Source: Trebonia kvetii
GTDB taxonomy: Bacteria > Actinomycetota > Actinomycetes > Streptosporangiales > Streptosporangiaceae
Direction: 5' to 3'
Assembly (NCBI RefSeq): GCF_007827045.1
Contig: NZ_RPFW01000003.1
Location: 620,001-684,000, forward strand
Length of the DNA stretch: 64,000 nt
Shown here one piece after another: positions 1-7,966 of this stretch; position 1 is the stretch's first letter; each line of letters starts with the position of its first letter. Position numbers and translations under genes: made by a program. The notes under the pieces are model-generated. The model saw only the letters and a list, made by a program, of their open reading frames with translations, made no database searches and was not told the DNA's origin.

Positions 1-101
1 GTGGTTGAGGTGCCGGAAGGGGTTGATGACCCTGAGGAGCTACAGGCGGCGACCACGGTAGCGAGCAGCACCGTGGCCCCGGTCAGGAGTATGCGTCTCA
101 T
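1..101 (-). CDS. N-terminus of a secreted lipoprotein, cut by the window edge
   Basis: Reading the minus strand from an ATG at 101-99 gives 33 codons running off the window. They encode a short positively charged start (MRR), a hydrophobic core and a lipobox VAAC with Cys20, followed by a Ser/Thr/Gly/Pro linker; this is a classic type II signal peptide. An AGAAGGA ribosome binding site lies at 117-111. The gene diverges from a ROK regulator and a palindromic operator sits between the two. That arrangement is typical of sugar ABC transporter operons, so a solute-binding protein is the likeliest identity, but this is inferred from context because no mature domain is visible. Confidence 0.7.
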   Translation of the reverse strand, partial: MRRILLTGATVLLATVVAACSSSGSSTPSGTST

Positions 102-252
102 CGGGGGGTGTCCTTCTCAGGAGGATTGGTGCGGGTGGCCCGGGTTGTCGGCGAGCTCGGCGGCGACCTCACCGGATGGTGCGTTCCGTCGGTTATACGT
201 CGGTCGCGGAAGTTACGGAAGTTATTGCTGGGGTTCTTGTCATTTTTCCTAT

Positions 253-277
253 ATAGTTAGGACAGTATCCTAACTAT
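253..277. promoter_or_regulatory. Palindromic operator, probably for the adjacent ROK regulator
   Basis: ATAGTTAGGA and TCCTAACTAT form a perfect inverted repeat with 10-bp arms and a 5-bp spacer (CAGTA). It is A/T-rich in a GC-rich genome and lies between the divergent lipoprotein and ROK genes, 54 bp before the ROK start. Regulators of this family usually bind such palindromes in their own divergent promoter regions. Confidence 0.75.
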
Positions 278-330
278 CAGGGGCTGACTAGACCCCGTGG
301 CGAAACCGTAATCCCGCCCTGAGAGGTGTC

Positions 331-1593
331 ATGGCCGAGGAGCCAGCAGGCGCGGCGCTGGCAGCCGGCACGGCGACCGTGCTGCCGACCGGGCTGTCCG
401 CCGCGCGCCCGGCGCTGATCAGGGCGCTCAACGAGCAGCTGCTGCTCGAGCACATCCGTTCTTCGGGCCCGTACTCCAGGGCCGACCTCGCCCGCGTCTC
501 CGGGCTCTCCAAGCCGACCGTCTCGCTCGCACTCGGCAACCTGGAGCGGGCCGGGCTTGTCCGGCTCGCCGGGCACCGTACCGGGATGCCCGGCCGCACC
601 GCCGTGCTGTATGAGGTGCGCCCGGAGGCGGGTTTCGTACTCGGCCTCGACATCGGCCTGCGCTACCTGCGGGGCGCCGTCGCCGACCTCGCGGGCGTGG
701 TCCGCGCCCGGGTGTCGGTCCCCGTGCGGGCGGCCACCGTGGGCGACCGGGTGGCCGAGCTCGTCGACCTCGCGGATGAGCTGTGCGCGCGCGCCGGCAT
801 CGACCGTTCCGCCGTCACCCAGACGGTCGTCGGCAGCCCGGGCGTCTACGATCCGCAGCGGAACCTGATGGCGCTGACCGGGGGGCTGCCTGACTGGGAC
901 CGCCCGGAGGCAATCGCCGGGCTGCGCGCGGCGTTCGGGCCCGCGCTCACAATCGAGAACGACGTGGACGCCGCCGCCCTGGCCGAGCAGGCACTCGGCG
1001 TCGGGAGGGAAACCGACAGCTTCGCGTTCGTGCACGTCGGCACGGGCATCGGCATGGGCCTGGTGCTCGGCGGCCGGCTGGTGCGCGGCGTGCACGGGGT
1101 GGCGGGCGAGATCGCGTTCCTGCCGCTCGGCGGCGACCCGCCCGCCTGGGCTGACGCGGCGCTCGACGCGGCCATCGTTCCCCCGGAGGCGCAGCGGCGC
1201 GGCACGCTGGAGACCGCTGCGGGCGCCGACGGGATCGTCAGGGCGGCACACAGGCGCGGCCTGACCGGGCTGGCCACCGCGCACAGCGTCTTCGAGGCGG
1301 CGGCGGCGGGCGACAGGCACGCCGTGGCGGTGGTGCTGCGGGAGGCGCGCCTCGTCGCCGCCGCCATCTGCTGCGTGATCGCGGTCGCCGACCCCGCGCT
1401 CGTCGTGCTCGGCGGCGGCATCGGCCAGGCACCGGGCTTCGCCGAGGCGGTCACCGCGGAGCTCGCCGCGATCGCCCCGGTGCGGCCCGAGGTCAGGGTC
1501 AGCGCCCTCGGTACCGACGTGGTGGTCACCGGCTGCCTGGCCGAAGGGGTATCGCTGGCCTGGACCCAGCTCACCGCCGCCACGGTGCCATGA
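331..1593 (+). CDS. ROK-family transcriptional regulator
   Basis: The 420-aa product has an N-terminal winged helix-turn-helix at about residues 35-80 (YSRADLARVSGLSKPTVS) and a C-terminal ROK/actin-like ATPase fold from about residue 103 (GLDIGLRYLRGAV, then ENDVDAAALAE near 208, then VGTGIGMGLVLGG). The glycine-rich phosphate loops are intact, but the CxCGxxGCxE zinc-binding motif that normally follows the GEI segment has no cysteines here. Repressors of this family sense sugars or sugar phosphates and control carbohydrate uptake. The ATG at 331 follows a GAGAGG site. It is divergent from a lipoprotein gene with a perfect palindrome between them, so it probably regulates that operon and itself. 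The ligand cannot be read from the sequence. Confidence 0.9.
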   Translation: MAEEPAGAALAAGTATVLPTGLSAARPALIRALNEQLLLEHIRSSGPYSRADLARVSGLSKPTVSLALGNLERAGLVRLAGHRTGMPGRTAVLYEVRPEAGFVLGLDIGLRYLRGAVADLAGVVRARVSVPVRAATVGDRVAELVDLADELCARAGIDRSAVTQTVVGSPGVYDPQRNLMALTGGLPDWDRPEAIAGLRAAFGPALTIENDVDAAALAEQALGVGRETDSFAFVHVGTGIGMGLVLGGRLVRGVHGVAGEIAFLPLGGDPPAWADAALDAAIVPPEAQRRGTLETAAGADGIVRAAHRRGLTGLATAHSVFEAAAAGDRHAVAVVLREARLVAAAICCVIAVADPALVVLGGGIGQAPGFAEAVTAELAAIAPVRPEVRVSALGTDVVVTGCLAEGVSLAWTQLTAATVP

Positions 1594-1718
1594 GTGCGGC
1601 TCCCGGGTGCTGCCGCAACGGTCGCCATGACCGGGAGAAACCTTCATAAGTGACTAAGGCCGCGTTAGAGTTGTAGCTGGTGAGCCCTTAGAACCATTCG
1701 TCTGGGTGCGGTGAGCTT

Positions 1719-3875
1719 ATGGCTCTTACCTCGTTGACTGTGTGGGGAATCCTGGTCGCCTGCGCGGCGGCGCTCGGCTTCATCGGCTTCTGGTTCAGCC
1801 TTCGCTCGCTGCGGTGGTTCGCCGGCGTAACCGCCTTCGTCGTCGCGATCGCGATCACGCGCTTCGGCTTAACGCATCCCGAGTACACGTCTGCCAACCT
1901 GGTCGACTCCTTCCTTAGCGGCGTCGACCGAGTTGTCATCGCGCTGATCTACCCGATCTGGCGGGGTCTGCCGCCCGCGCCCGGCGTGGCCGGCCGCTGG
2001 ATCATCGCCGTCGGACTGCTCCTCGGGTACCGGGAGCTTGAGCGATGGACGCTGCGCTGGCAGGCGCCGGAACTCGACCTGTCCGGGATCGGCAGGGACG
2101 GGCCGACCTCGGCCTCGGCTGACTCGGCTGGCTCGGGCGGCTCGCAGGCCGCGCTCAACGGCCATGGCGCCGCGGCAGACGGCCTGTCCGCCGCGCAGCG
2201 CCGCGACCAGCTAGCCGCCGAGTTGCGGTTCCGCCTGCCCACGATGGAGATACGCTCGCCCTCGATCCTGCCCGGCGGCACCAGGGCGAACGCGCTCGCC
2301 TCGATCGCCGAGTCGAGCGGAGTCTCCGGCGCTGGCATGGTCGGCGCGGTTTTCCGGTTCGCGGGCATGTTCTGGCCGAGCCCGCGCCTGGTCGGCGTCC
2401 GTGGCTGGGTTGAGTCAGCGTCGGCCAAGCGGATTACCGTCCTCCTCGAGGACGTGAAGACCGGCCTGCCGATTGCCACCAACACCGTGGCCGGCGACAG
2501 TTTCAACGAGACAGCGTCCATGGTGGCCGGGTACATCGCCAGGCAGATTTTCGCGATGGACCGCACGGTGCCGGAATGGTGCTACGGCGTGTCCGACGGA
2601 CGCGATCTCGGTGCGATGCAGATCGCCCGTCTGCAGCGCGCCTATGCGGCGTGCCCACGGGACGTCGCGGACTCGAGAAGCGAGCAGATCAAGATACTCA
2701 GCGCTTCGACTGGGACGGTCAGGACCGCGGGAATCATCCGCTACGAACTGGCGCAGCTGCTGGTCCTGCAGCGTCAGCACCTGGAATCGCTGCACCTGCA
2801 CGCGCTCAACAGGGAACTGCACCGCCGCCTGTACCGCGGCCGGTACCGGTTCGCCATGGCGCTTGAGATGATCGCCAACCCGGAGCACCGCCTGCCCGAC
2901 GGCGAGGCGAGCTGGGACAAGCTCGGGCAGACGCTGGAGATAGTCCGCTGCGGAATGGCGGACGGCAGGCTCGCGGTGAGTACCGAGTACCAGCGGGCGG
3001 ACGGGAGCTGGTCGGCCGCGACGCGGCAGGACTGTGCGACGCAGTCCGTACGCCTGTCACGGGATCTTGCCATGAAGCTGCTGGCGATCGCGGCCAGGGA
3101 CCTGCGCGAGGTGCGAACCCAGCTCGACACGTGGCACGTGGTGCGGGACGCGATCCTGCGACGGGACGAGCGCGCGGTGTGGCTGCCGCACTGGAGCCAG
3201 CGGCACCGGCGGGCATTCCACGATGGCGTATGCGTCGCCGAGCTGCTGGTCGCCATCCGGTGCCGACTTGCCGAGTCCGATGATGAGGACGCGACGTGGC
3301 TCCGGCAGGCCCGTGTCCGCTGGCACCTGCGGCGCGCCACCGGAATCACGGCATGCATTGCGGGTGACCCCGCGATCATTGACGCGGTGCTTGCCGATCC
3401 GCACGGTGAGTGGTGGGCCGCGACTGCCTCGACGGGCGGCAGCAAGTACCGCCGTCGGACCAGCGATTCCTGGCAGGCCGCCTACAACACGGCCTGCGTG
3501 TACGCGGCGCTGGCTGACGCCGCGCGGGCCGGCGGTGCGCCGGTAGGGGTACTCCGGGATCTCGAGGGCCGCGTTATTGCCAGCCTGCGGCGAGTGGTGG
3601 GCAATCCCCGCTCGGAGCTTGAACGGCCGTCGGACTGGATCGACAGCGATCCCGACTTCCGTGCCATGCAAGATGGCCGGGACATCTTCGGGGCATTCCA
3701 GGAGTTCCTCATCGGCCAGATGCGGCAGGACTACCCGGTCGCCTTCATGTCCGGGGAGTGCCCCGTTTCCCACATACCACCCGAGGCGCCGGCTCTGCCT
3801 GCCACTACGGCGCTAGGAGGTTCGCGGCGACCGTCGCGCCGAGTTCGTGGCACTCGCGTTCCGTCTCGCGGCTGA
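1719..3875 (+). CDS. Unrecognised membrane-anchored protein, 718 aa
   Basis: I do not recognise this family. The first ~110 residues hold about three or four hydrophobic segments (LTVWGILVACAAALGF, WFAGVTAFVVAIAI, VVIALIYPIW, WIIAVGLLLG). A Ser/Gly/Ala-rich linker and a ~550-residue soluble part rich in Arg, Leu and Ala helices follow, probably cytoplasmic. A conserved-looking stretch around residues 205-300 (VFRFAGMFWPSPRLVGVRGW) may be an alpha/beta nucleotide-sensing or hydrolase-like region, but no catalytic motif is evident. The ATG at 1719 has only a weak GGTGCGG site. The last ~24 codons overlap the 3' end of the convergent flavodoxin-family gene and read as an antisense Arg/Ser-rich tail, so the original stop may have been lost. 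Confidence 0.75.
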   Translation: MALTSLTVWGILVACAAALGFIGFWFSLRSLRWFAGVTAFVVAIAITRFGLTHPEYTSANLVDSFLSGVDRVVIALIYPIWRGLPPAPGVAGRWIIAVGLLLGYRELERWTLRWQAPELDLSGIGRDGPTSASADSAGSGGSQAALNGHGAAADGLSAAQRRDQLAAELRFRLPTMEIRSPSILPGGTRANALASIAESSGVSGAGMVGAVFRFAGMFWPSPRLVGVRGWVESASAKRITVLLEDVKTGLPIATNTVAGDSFNETASMVAGYIARQIFAMDRTVPEWCYGVSDGRDLGAMQIARLQRAYAACPRDVADSRSEQIKILSASTGTVRTAGIIRYELAQLLVLQRQHLESLHLHALNRELHRRLYRGRYRFAMALEMIANPEHRLPDGEASWDKLGQTLEIVRCGMADGRLAVSTEYQRADGSWSAATRQDCATQSVRLSRDLAMKLLAIAARDLREVRTQLDTWHVVRDAILRRDERAVWLPHWSQRHRRAFHDGVCVAELLVAIRCRLAESDDEDATWLRQARVRWHLRRATGITACIAGDPAIIDAVLADPHGEWWAATASTGGSKYRRRTSDSWQAAYNTACVYAALADAARAGGAPVGVLRDLEGRVIASLRRVVGNPRSELERPSDWIDSDPDFRAMQDGRDIFGAFQEFLIGQMRQDYPVAFMSGECPVSHIPPEAPALPATTALGGSRRPSRRVRGTRVPSRG

Positions 3876-4260
3876 CCTGGCCGGTGACCGCGACCGGCTT
3901 GCTGACCTCCTGCCAGCCGAGCCCGGTGGTGATGGACTGAACCGCGCGGACCGCGCCGGCCGTGTCGCTGCCGCCGTGCACGTAGAGCCCGTAGGGCGCC
4001 CCGGCCTTGGCGAGCAGGCACGGGTAGTAGACCTGATCGAAGAAGTGCTTGAGCGCGCCAGACATGTAGCCGATGTTCGCCGGCGTGCCGAGGACGAAGC
4101 CGTCGGCGGCGAGCACGTCGGGAACGCCCGCCGCGAGCGCTGGCCTGATCTCGACCTCGATGCCCTCGAGCTCCGGGTCGCGCGCGCCTGCGATGACCGC
4201 CTCGAGCATCGCCTGGAGCGCGGGTGAGGGCGTGTGGTGGACGACGAGCAGCCGCGGCAT
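3805..4260 (-). CDS. Flavodoxin-fold / FMN reductase family protein
   Basis: The 151-aa protein has the flavodoxin layout: a first beta strand with phosphate loop (LLVVHHTPSPALQAM), a GTPANIGYMSGALKHFFDQ segment matching the flavin-contacting loop of WrbA/NADPH-dependent FMN reductase-like proteins, and a third loop (YVHGGSDTAGA). It starts 6 bp after the stop of the upstream LLM-class oxidoreductase, so the two form an operon. A flavin reductase next to a reduced-flavin-dependent monooxygenase suggests a two-component system in which this protein supplies or carries FMNH2; this is an inference. Its 3' end overlaps the convergent gene by 71 bp. Confidence 0.85.
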   Translation of the reverse strand: MPRLLVVHHTPSPALQAMLEAVIAGARDPELEGIEVEIRPALAAGVPDVLAADGFVLGTPANIGYMSGALKHFFDQVYYPCLLAKAGAPYGLYVHGGSDTAGAVRAVQSITTGLGWQEVSKPVAVTGQVSRETERECHELGATVAANLLAP

Positions 4261-4266
4261 GCCGCG

Positions 4267-5286
4267 CTAGCCCTTCGGTGCCCAGCCGAGCGCGGGCCCG
4301 AGCCGCGTCGCCATGTCGGTGAGGATCTGCACGTAGTCCTCGTGCTCGAAGCTGAACGGCAGCGCGAAGGCGACTTCGGTGACCTCACGGAACGCGGCGT
4401 GCGCGTACAGCGCCTCGGCGATCTGCGCCGATGTGCCGATGATGTCCCGCGCGAACATCATCCTGGCCGGCCCGGCCGGCGCGGCGGTGCGCGGCGTCCT
4501 GGCCGCGACGTACGCCTCGTACTTGTCCCGCTGCGCGGGCGACGCCGAGTCGGTCGGTATCACCACTAGGCCCTGCGACACCCGGGCCGCCGCGCCCGCC
4601 GGGTGCGACGCGCGGAACGTCTTGATGTGCGACAGCTGCACGTCGGCGAAGTCCTCCGACTCCTCGGCCTTCACCACCGAAGACGTCAGCAGGTTCACGC
4701 CGTTTTCGCCCGCCCATTTCGCCGACGCGAGCGATCCGCCGCCGTACCACATCCGCGACCGCAGGCCGGGCGAGTGCGGCTCGGCGCACGGTGAGAACTG
4801 CTCGAAGCCGATCGTCGCGGGCAGCGACGCCGCGGGCTCGCCCGCCACGAACCGCAGCAGCCGGGAGACCCGCTCGTAGGAGAGGTCCTCGCGTTCCCAG
4901 GTGTCCGGGTAGAGCGCCTCGCGCACCGCCTCCCAGTTCATCGGCGGCCCGGTGCTGATGCCCGGGTTGAGCCGCCCGCCGGACAGGATGTCCACCGTCG
5001 CGAGGTCTTCGGCGAGGCGCAGCGGGTTCTCCCAGCCGAGCGGGATCACCGCGGTGCCGAGTTCGATGCGCGCGGTGCGCTGCGAGGCCGCGGCGAGCAC
5101 CGCGACCGGCGAGGAGATCCCGTACTGGAAGTGCCGGTGCCGCACCCAGGCACAGTCGAACCCGAGCCGCTCGCCGAGCTCGATCATCGCCAGCGTGACC
5201 TGGTGCCCGGGACCAGGGTCGTGCCCGTCGAACAGCCCGATCGTCAGGAACCCGAGCTTGTCCAGGGCGACCCCCGGCTGTGGCAT
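4267..5286 (-). CDS. LLM-class flavin-dependent oxidoreductase
   Basis: The 339-aa product is a bacterial-luciferase-like TIM-barrel monooxygenase. Family features are the N-terminal strand LGFLTIGLFDG, ERLGFDCAWVRHRHF, the segment RIELGTAVIPLGWENPLRLA and DILSGGRLNPGISTG. These enzymes use FMNH2 or F420H2 to oxygenate or reduce small organic substrates. I place the start at ATG 5286 because a GAAGGGA site precedes it and family alignment begins there; an in-frame extension to 5406 runs into the promoter of the divergent PP2C gene. It heads a two-gene operon with the flavodoxin-family protein. The substrate is unknown. Confidence 0.87.
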   Translation of the reverse strand: MPQPGVALDKLGFLTIGLFDGHDPGPGHQVTLAMIELGERLGFDCAWVRHRHFQYGISSPVAVLAAASQRTARIELGTAVIPLGWENPLRLAEDLATVDILSGGRLNPGISTGPPMNWEAVREALYPDTWEREDLSYERVSRLLRFVAGEPAASLPATIGFEQFSPCAEPHSPGLRSRMWYGGGSLASAKWAGENGVNLLTSSVVKAEESEDFADVQLSHIKTFRASHPAGAAARVSQGLVVIPTDSASPAQRDKYEAYVAARTPRTAAPAGPARMMFARDIIGTSAQIAEALYAHAAFREVTEVAFALPFSFEHEDYVQILTDMATRLGPALGWAPKG

Positions 5287-5420
5287 GCGCTGTCCCTTCG
5301 TCGTCACGTCAGGAGATGAGAACCAAGTTAACAGCGCGCGCGTCAGCCACCGGCGAGGCGGCGTTCTTTGGCGGCCAAATAGGCGATTCCTCTGGCATAC
5401 TGCCACGGAACAAGGCCACG

Positions 5421-6422
5421 ATGGGAGGGGCGTGGAGTGGCGATCCCCGTACCGCCCGCGCCAGTGCTCCCCGGCAGGTGACAGTGATCCGCTTCAGCTA
5501 TGGCGCAGCCACCTCCGTGGGCCGCGTGCGTCAGGTCAACGAGGACAGCTTCCTCGCGCTTCCGCCGCTCTTCGTCGTCGCCGACGGCATGGGCGGCCAC
5601 GGTGCCGGCAACGTGGCCAGCCGGATCGCGATCGAGGAGATGACTGCCTGCGCGGCGCTCCGCCCGCTGTTCGCCGAGGCCGTCCTCACCGCGCTCGAGC
5701 ATGCCAACAGGCACATCATCGAGCGGGACGAGGCGAACCGGATGGGCACCACGGCGACCGGGCTGGCCGGCCTCGAGACGGCGGGCGGCGATCACCTGAT
5801 GGTGTTCAACATCGGCGACTCCAGGGTCTACCGGCTGTCCGGTGACCGGCTCGAACAGGTCACCGTGGACCATTCGGAGGTGCAGGAACTGGTCCTGGCC
5901 GGCGTGATCACCCGCGAGCAGGCACGCACCCACCCGCGGAGGAACATCGTCACCCGGGCCCTTGGCAGCGATCCCGTGCTGCACGCCGACCACTGGCTGC
6001 TGCCCGCCACGGGCGGCGACCGGTACCTGGTCTGCTCCGACGGCCTGTTCAACGAGGTGCCGGACGACGTCATCCTCGCGCTGCTCAGCAACGGGGGGCC
6101 GCAGCAGGCAGCGGACGCCCTGGTGGTCGCGGCCAACGAGGCCGGCGGGCACGACAACGTGACCGCGGTCGTGGTGGACATCGACTCCGACGACGACGGC
6201 GCCGTCGAGACGACCCTGCCCCGCGAGGTGCTTGCCAGGGACGCCGGCTCGGCAAGGACCCGCGTTGACATCGCGCCGCAGCCGCTCCAGCCGCCCCATG
6301 CGCGCCGCGGCCCGCTCGACTCCGGCGCCGGCGACCAGCGGCGCGCCCGCGGGCCCGGCCTGGTCGACGTCGGCCTGGCGGGCCTCGGGCTTGCCGACGC
6401 CGGTCCCGATGACTATGCCTGA
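5421..6422 (+). CDS. PP2C-family serine/threonine phosphatase
   Basis: All PP2C metal-site motifs are present in order: RVRQVNEDSF, VVADGMGGHGAG, GTTATGLA, NIGDSRVYRL, LVCSDGLFNEVPDDVI and GGHDNVTAVVVDI. It should therefore be an active Mg/Mn-dependent phosphatase of the PstP/Stp type that reverses Ser/Thr protein kinase phosphorylation. A ~75-residue Arg/Pro/Gly-rich tail follows the domain. The start is uncertain. ATG 5421 has an AAGG site; GTG 5478 would begin right at the conserved domain and is the main alternative; an in-frame codon at 5280 overlaps the neighbour and is unlikely. No kinase gene is adjacent. The gene next to the FHA-domain protein at 54.9 kb shows that phosphothreonine signalling exists in this genome. 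Confidence 0.9.
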   Translation: MGGAWSGDPRTARASAPRQVTVIRFSYGAATSVGRVRQVNEDSFLALPPLFVVADGMGGHGAGNVASRIAIEEMTACAALRPLFAEAVLTALEHANRHIIERDEANRMGTTATGLAGLETAGGDHLMVFNIGDSRVYRLSGDRLEQVTVDHSEVQELVLAGVITREQARTHPRRNIVTRALGSDPVLHADHWLLPATGGDRYLVCSDGLFNEVPDDVILALLSNGGPQQAADALVVAANEAGGHDNVTAVVVDIDSDDDGAVETTLPREVLARDAGSARTRVDIAPQPLQPPHARRGPLDSGAGDQRRARGPGLVDVGLAGLGLADAGPDDYA

Positions 6423-6896
6423 CGTCAGCTACGTGCCTGGCGCCCTGACCGCGGTAGCCGGCGGCTGGTGCCTGGTCTGGACGCTTGTCGAGCAGGCGCG
6501 GCGCGATCGCGCGGCTTACGCTGCGGCGCCGCGCCTGGGTCGCGGTCAACCCGGCGAGCCTTTTGACGACTGTCAGCGGCCCTGCCGTCCGCAAGCCGCT
6601 CAGGAAGTCCTCCGGCCCGCCAGCCCCGGGGCAACGGCCCGGCCCCGCGAGGCCGTCGGCTAAGGACCCGCCGCCACTCTGCTTAACCGGCGGCTCGCCG
6701 CCGCGACTCTGCTTAACCGAGCGTGCGACATTTGCCGCGAACCGGACGCGGAAGTGGTCGCCGGCTAAGCAGAGTCGAACAATGTGGTCACCGGGTAAGC
6801 AAAGACGGCGGTTGCCGTGTCTGGGCGGGCGGCCGGATACGGGTTCGTTACCTTCGCCGTTGAACCCGCGCGCGGGCCTGCCGCGTACCAGCGGAT
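6423..6896. other. Gene-free interval of 474 bp with a repeat array
   Basis: Open frames cross this interval but none has a convincing start, codon pattern or recognisable protein. The second half holds the four-copy repeat structure annotated separately. I see no strong terminator after the PP2C gene. Confidence 0.5.
6676..6806. repeat. Two pairs of 14-bp repeats, mirror-arranged, 30-bp period
   Basis: ACTCTGCTTAACCG occurs at 6677-6690 and again at 6707-6720. The reverse orientation occurs at about 6762-6775 (GGCTAAGCAGAGTC) and about 6792-6805 (GGGTAAGCAAAGAC). The copies inside each pair are 30 bp apart. The two reverse copies belong to longer ~24-bp repeats sharing GTGGTC, CCGG, TAAGCA and AGA blocks with four mismatches. 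Copies 2 and 3 can pair as a long hairpin. The array ends about 90 bp before the start of the next operon, so it could be a regulator binding array or an intergenic repeat family. Confidence 0.7.
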
Positions 6897-7328
6897 GTGA
6901 AGCTTGGGACGTCCACGATCACGCTGCTGACCGGCGCCGTGCTCGGAGTCATGCTGTTGGTCGGCAGCCAGTTCGCGCCCCGGAGCACGCCCACGGGATA
7001 CGGGCCGTCCGGCGGCGCGGCGACCCCGGCGGCGGCAGTTTCCTCGTCCGCGGCGTCCGGCTCCTCCGCGTCGTCCTCGCCAGGGAACTCGTCGGCGCCC
7101 GCCGCTACTGCGTCCGCTCCTACGACACCAGCTTCGTCGGGGCAGGCCGGCTCGTCGCCCGGCTTCGCCGGCTCCGCCGCGCCCTCGGCGTCGGCGGGGG
7201 CGGCCTCCTCTGCCGCGCCCCCGCCCACGACCGCGGCGCCCGCCACCGCCCCGGCCAGCAGCGCGCCCGCGCCGACCAGCGTGGAGAGCAGCGATAAGCA
7301 CAAGGGCAAGCACGGTGGCGGCGGCTGA
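6897..7328 (+). CDS. Membrane-anchored Ser/Ala/Pro-rich low-complexity protein
   Basis: The 143-aa product starts at GTG 6897 and has one N-terminal hydrophobic segment (ITLLTGAVLGVMLLVGSQF) that would act as an uncleaved anchor or signal peptide. The rest is almost entirely Ser, Ala, Pro, Gly and Thr and ends in a basic DKHKGKHGGGG tail. No folded domain is visible; a wall-spanning or periplasm-like spacer is plausible. It stands 48 bp before a DUF6529-like membrane protein and a Rieske protein in the same direction and is probably the first gene of that operon. An ATG at 6895 is immediately followed by a stop and cannot be the start. Confidence 0.65.
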   Translation: MKLGTSTITLLTGAVLGVMLLVGSQFAPRSTPTGYGPSGGAATPAAAVSSSAASGSSASSSPGNSSAPAATASAPTTPASSGQAGSSPGFAGSAAPSASAGAASSAAPPPTTAAPATAPASSAPAPTSVESSDKHKGKHGGGG

Positions 7329-7376
7329 CGGCCGCGGGACCGACCAGCGTGACACTGCGATGATTGGAGACCACCG

Positions 7377-7955
7377 ATGACCGCACAGTCGGCCAGTCCC
7401 GCCCCGCCGTCCGCGCCGGCCAGGTCGGGCGCGGCTCTTCTTGTCGTGCCCGACCTGATCGGCGGCCTGGTGGCGCTGGCGCTCGGCGTCTACGGGCGGG
7501 TGCACGGCCCGACAGGGATCGCGCTCAACCTCGCCGGGTTTTCCAGCCCCGGCTCGGTGAAGTCGTGGCTTGCCACGGTCGCCAGCGTGTTCGCGATCAT
7601 CCAGCTTGTCTCGGCCCTGGTCATGTACGGCAAGGTGCCGCGGGTCAGCGCGCCGTCCTGGATCGGCGACCTGCACTCCTGGTCGGGCAGGATCGCGTTC
7701 ATCGTCGCCGTCCCCGTTGCCGTGCACTGCCTTTACGCGCTCGGATTCCAGGGCTACAGCACCCGGGTGCTGCTGCACTCGATCTTCGGCTGCCTGTTCT
7801 TCGGCGCGTTCACCGTCAAGATGCTGGTACTGCCGAAGCGCGGGCTGCCGGGCTGGGTGCTTCCCGTGCTCGGCGCCGTGGTCTTCACGCTGCTGGTGGC
7901 GATCTGGTTCACGTCTGCTTACTGGTTCTTCGGAACGTTCGGCGTCCATCGCTGA
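7377..7955 (+). CDS. DUF6529-like four-helix membrane protein
   Basis: The 192-aa protein has about four transmembrane helices after a Pro/Ala-rich N-terminus. Histidines sit at helix ends in the segments DLHSWSGRIAFIV, VPVAVHCLYALGF and RVLLHSIFGCLFFG. This resembles the paired haem-ligand histidines of cytochrome b561 or ferric-reductase-like proteins. I recognise it as similar to the DUF6529 family of actinomycetes, which lies beside Rieske proteins. A TGGAGA site precedes ATG 7377. The partner Rieske gene starts 11 bp after its stop, so the pair is probably co-translated and forms an electron-transfer unit at the membrane. Haem binding is an inference from the histidine pattern. Confidence 0.8.
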   Translation: MTAQSASPAPPSAPARSGAALLVVPDLIGGLVALALGVYGRVHGPTGIALNLAGFSSPGSVKSWLATVASVFAIIQLVSALVMYGKVPRVSAPSWIGDLHSWSGRIAFIVAVPVAVHCLYALGFQGYSTRVLLHSIFGCLFFGAFTVKMLVLPKRGLPGWVLPVLGAVVFTLLVAIWFTSAYWFFGTFGVHR

Positions 7956-7966
7956 GGAGCATCGTC

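Noticed and set aside
1..273. Open frame of 90 codons on the plus strand at the left edge
   Set aside because: It is antisense to a clear lipoprotein start with signal peptide and ribosome site, and it crosses the ROK operator.
5437..5481. Possible 14-codon leader peptide (GTG GCG ATC CCC) before the PP2C gene
   Set aside because: It has a GGGAGGGG site upstream and its stop overlaps GTG 5478, but the sequence is too short to test and the PP2C start is itself uncertain.
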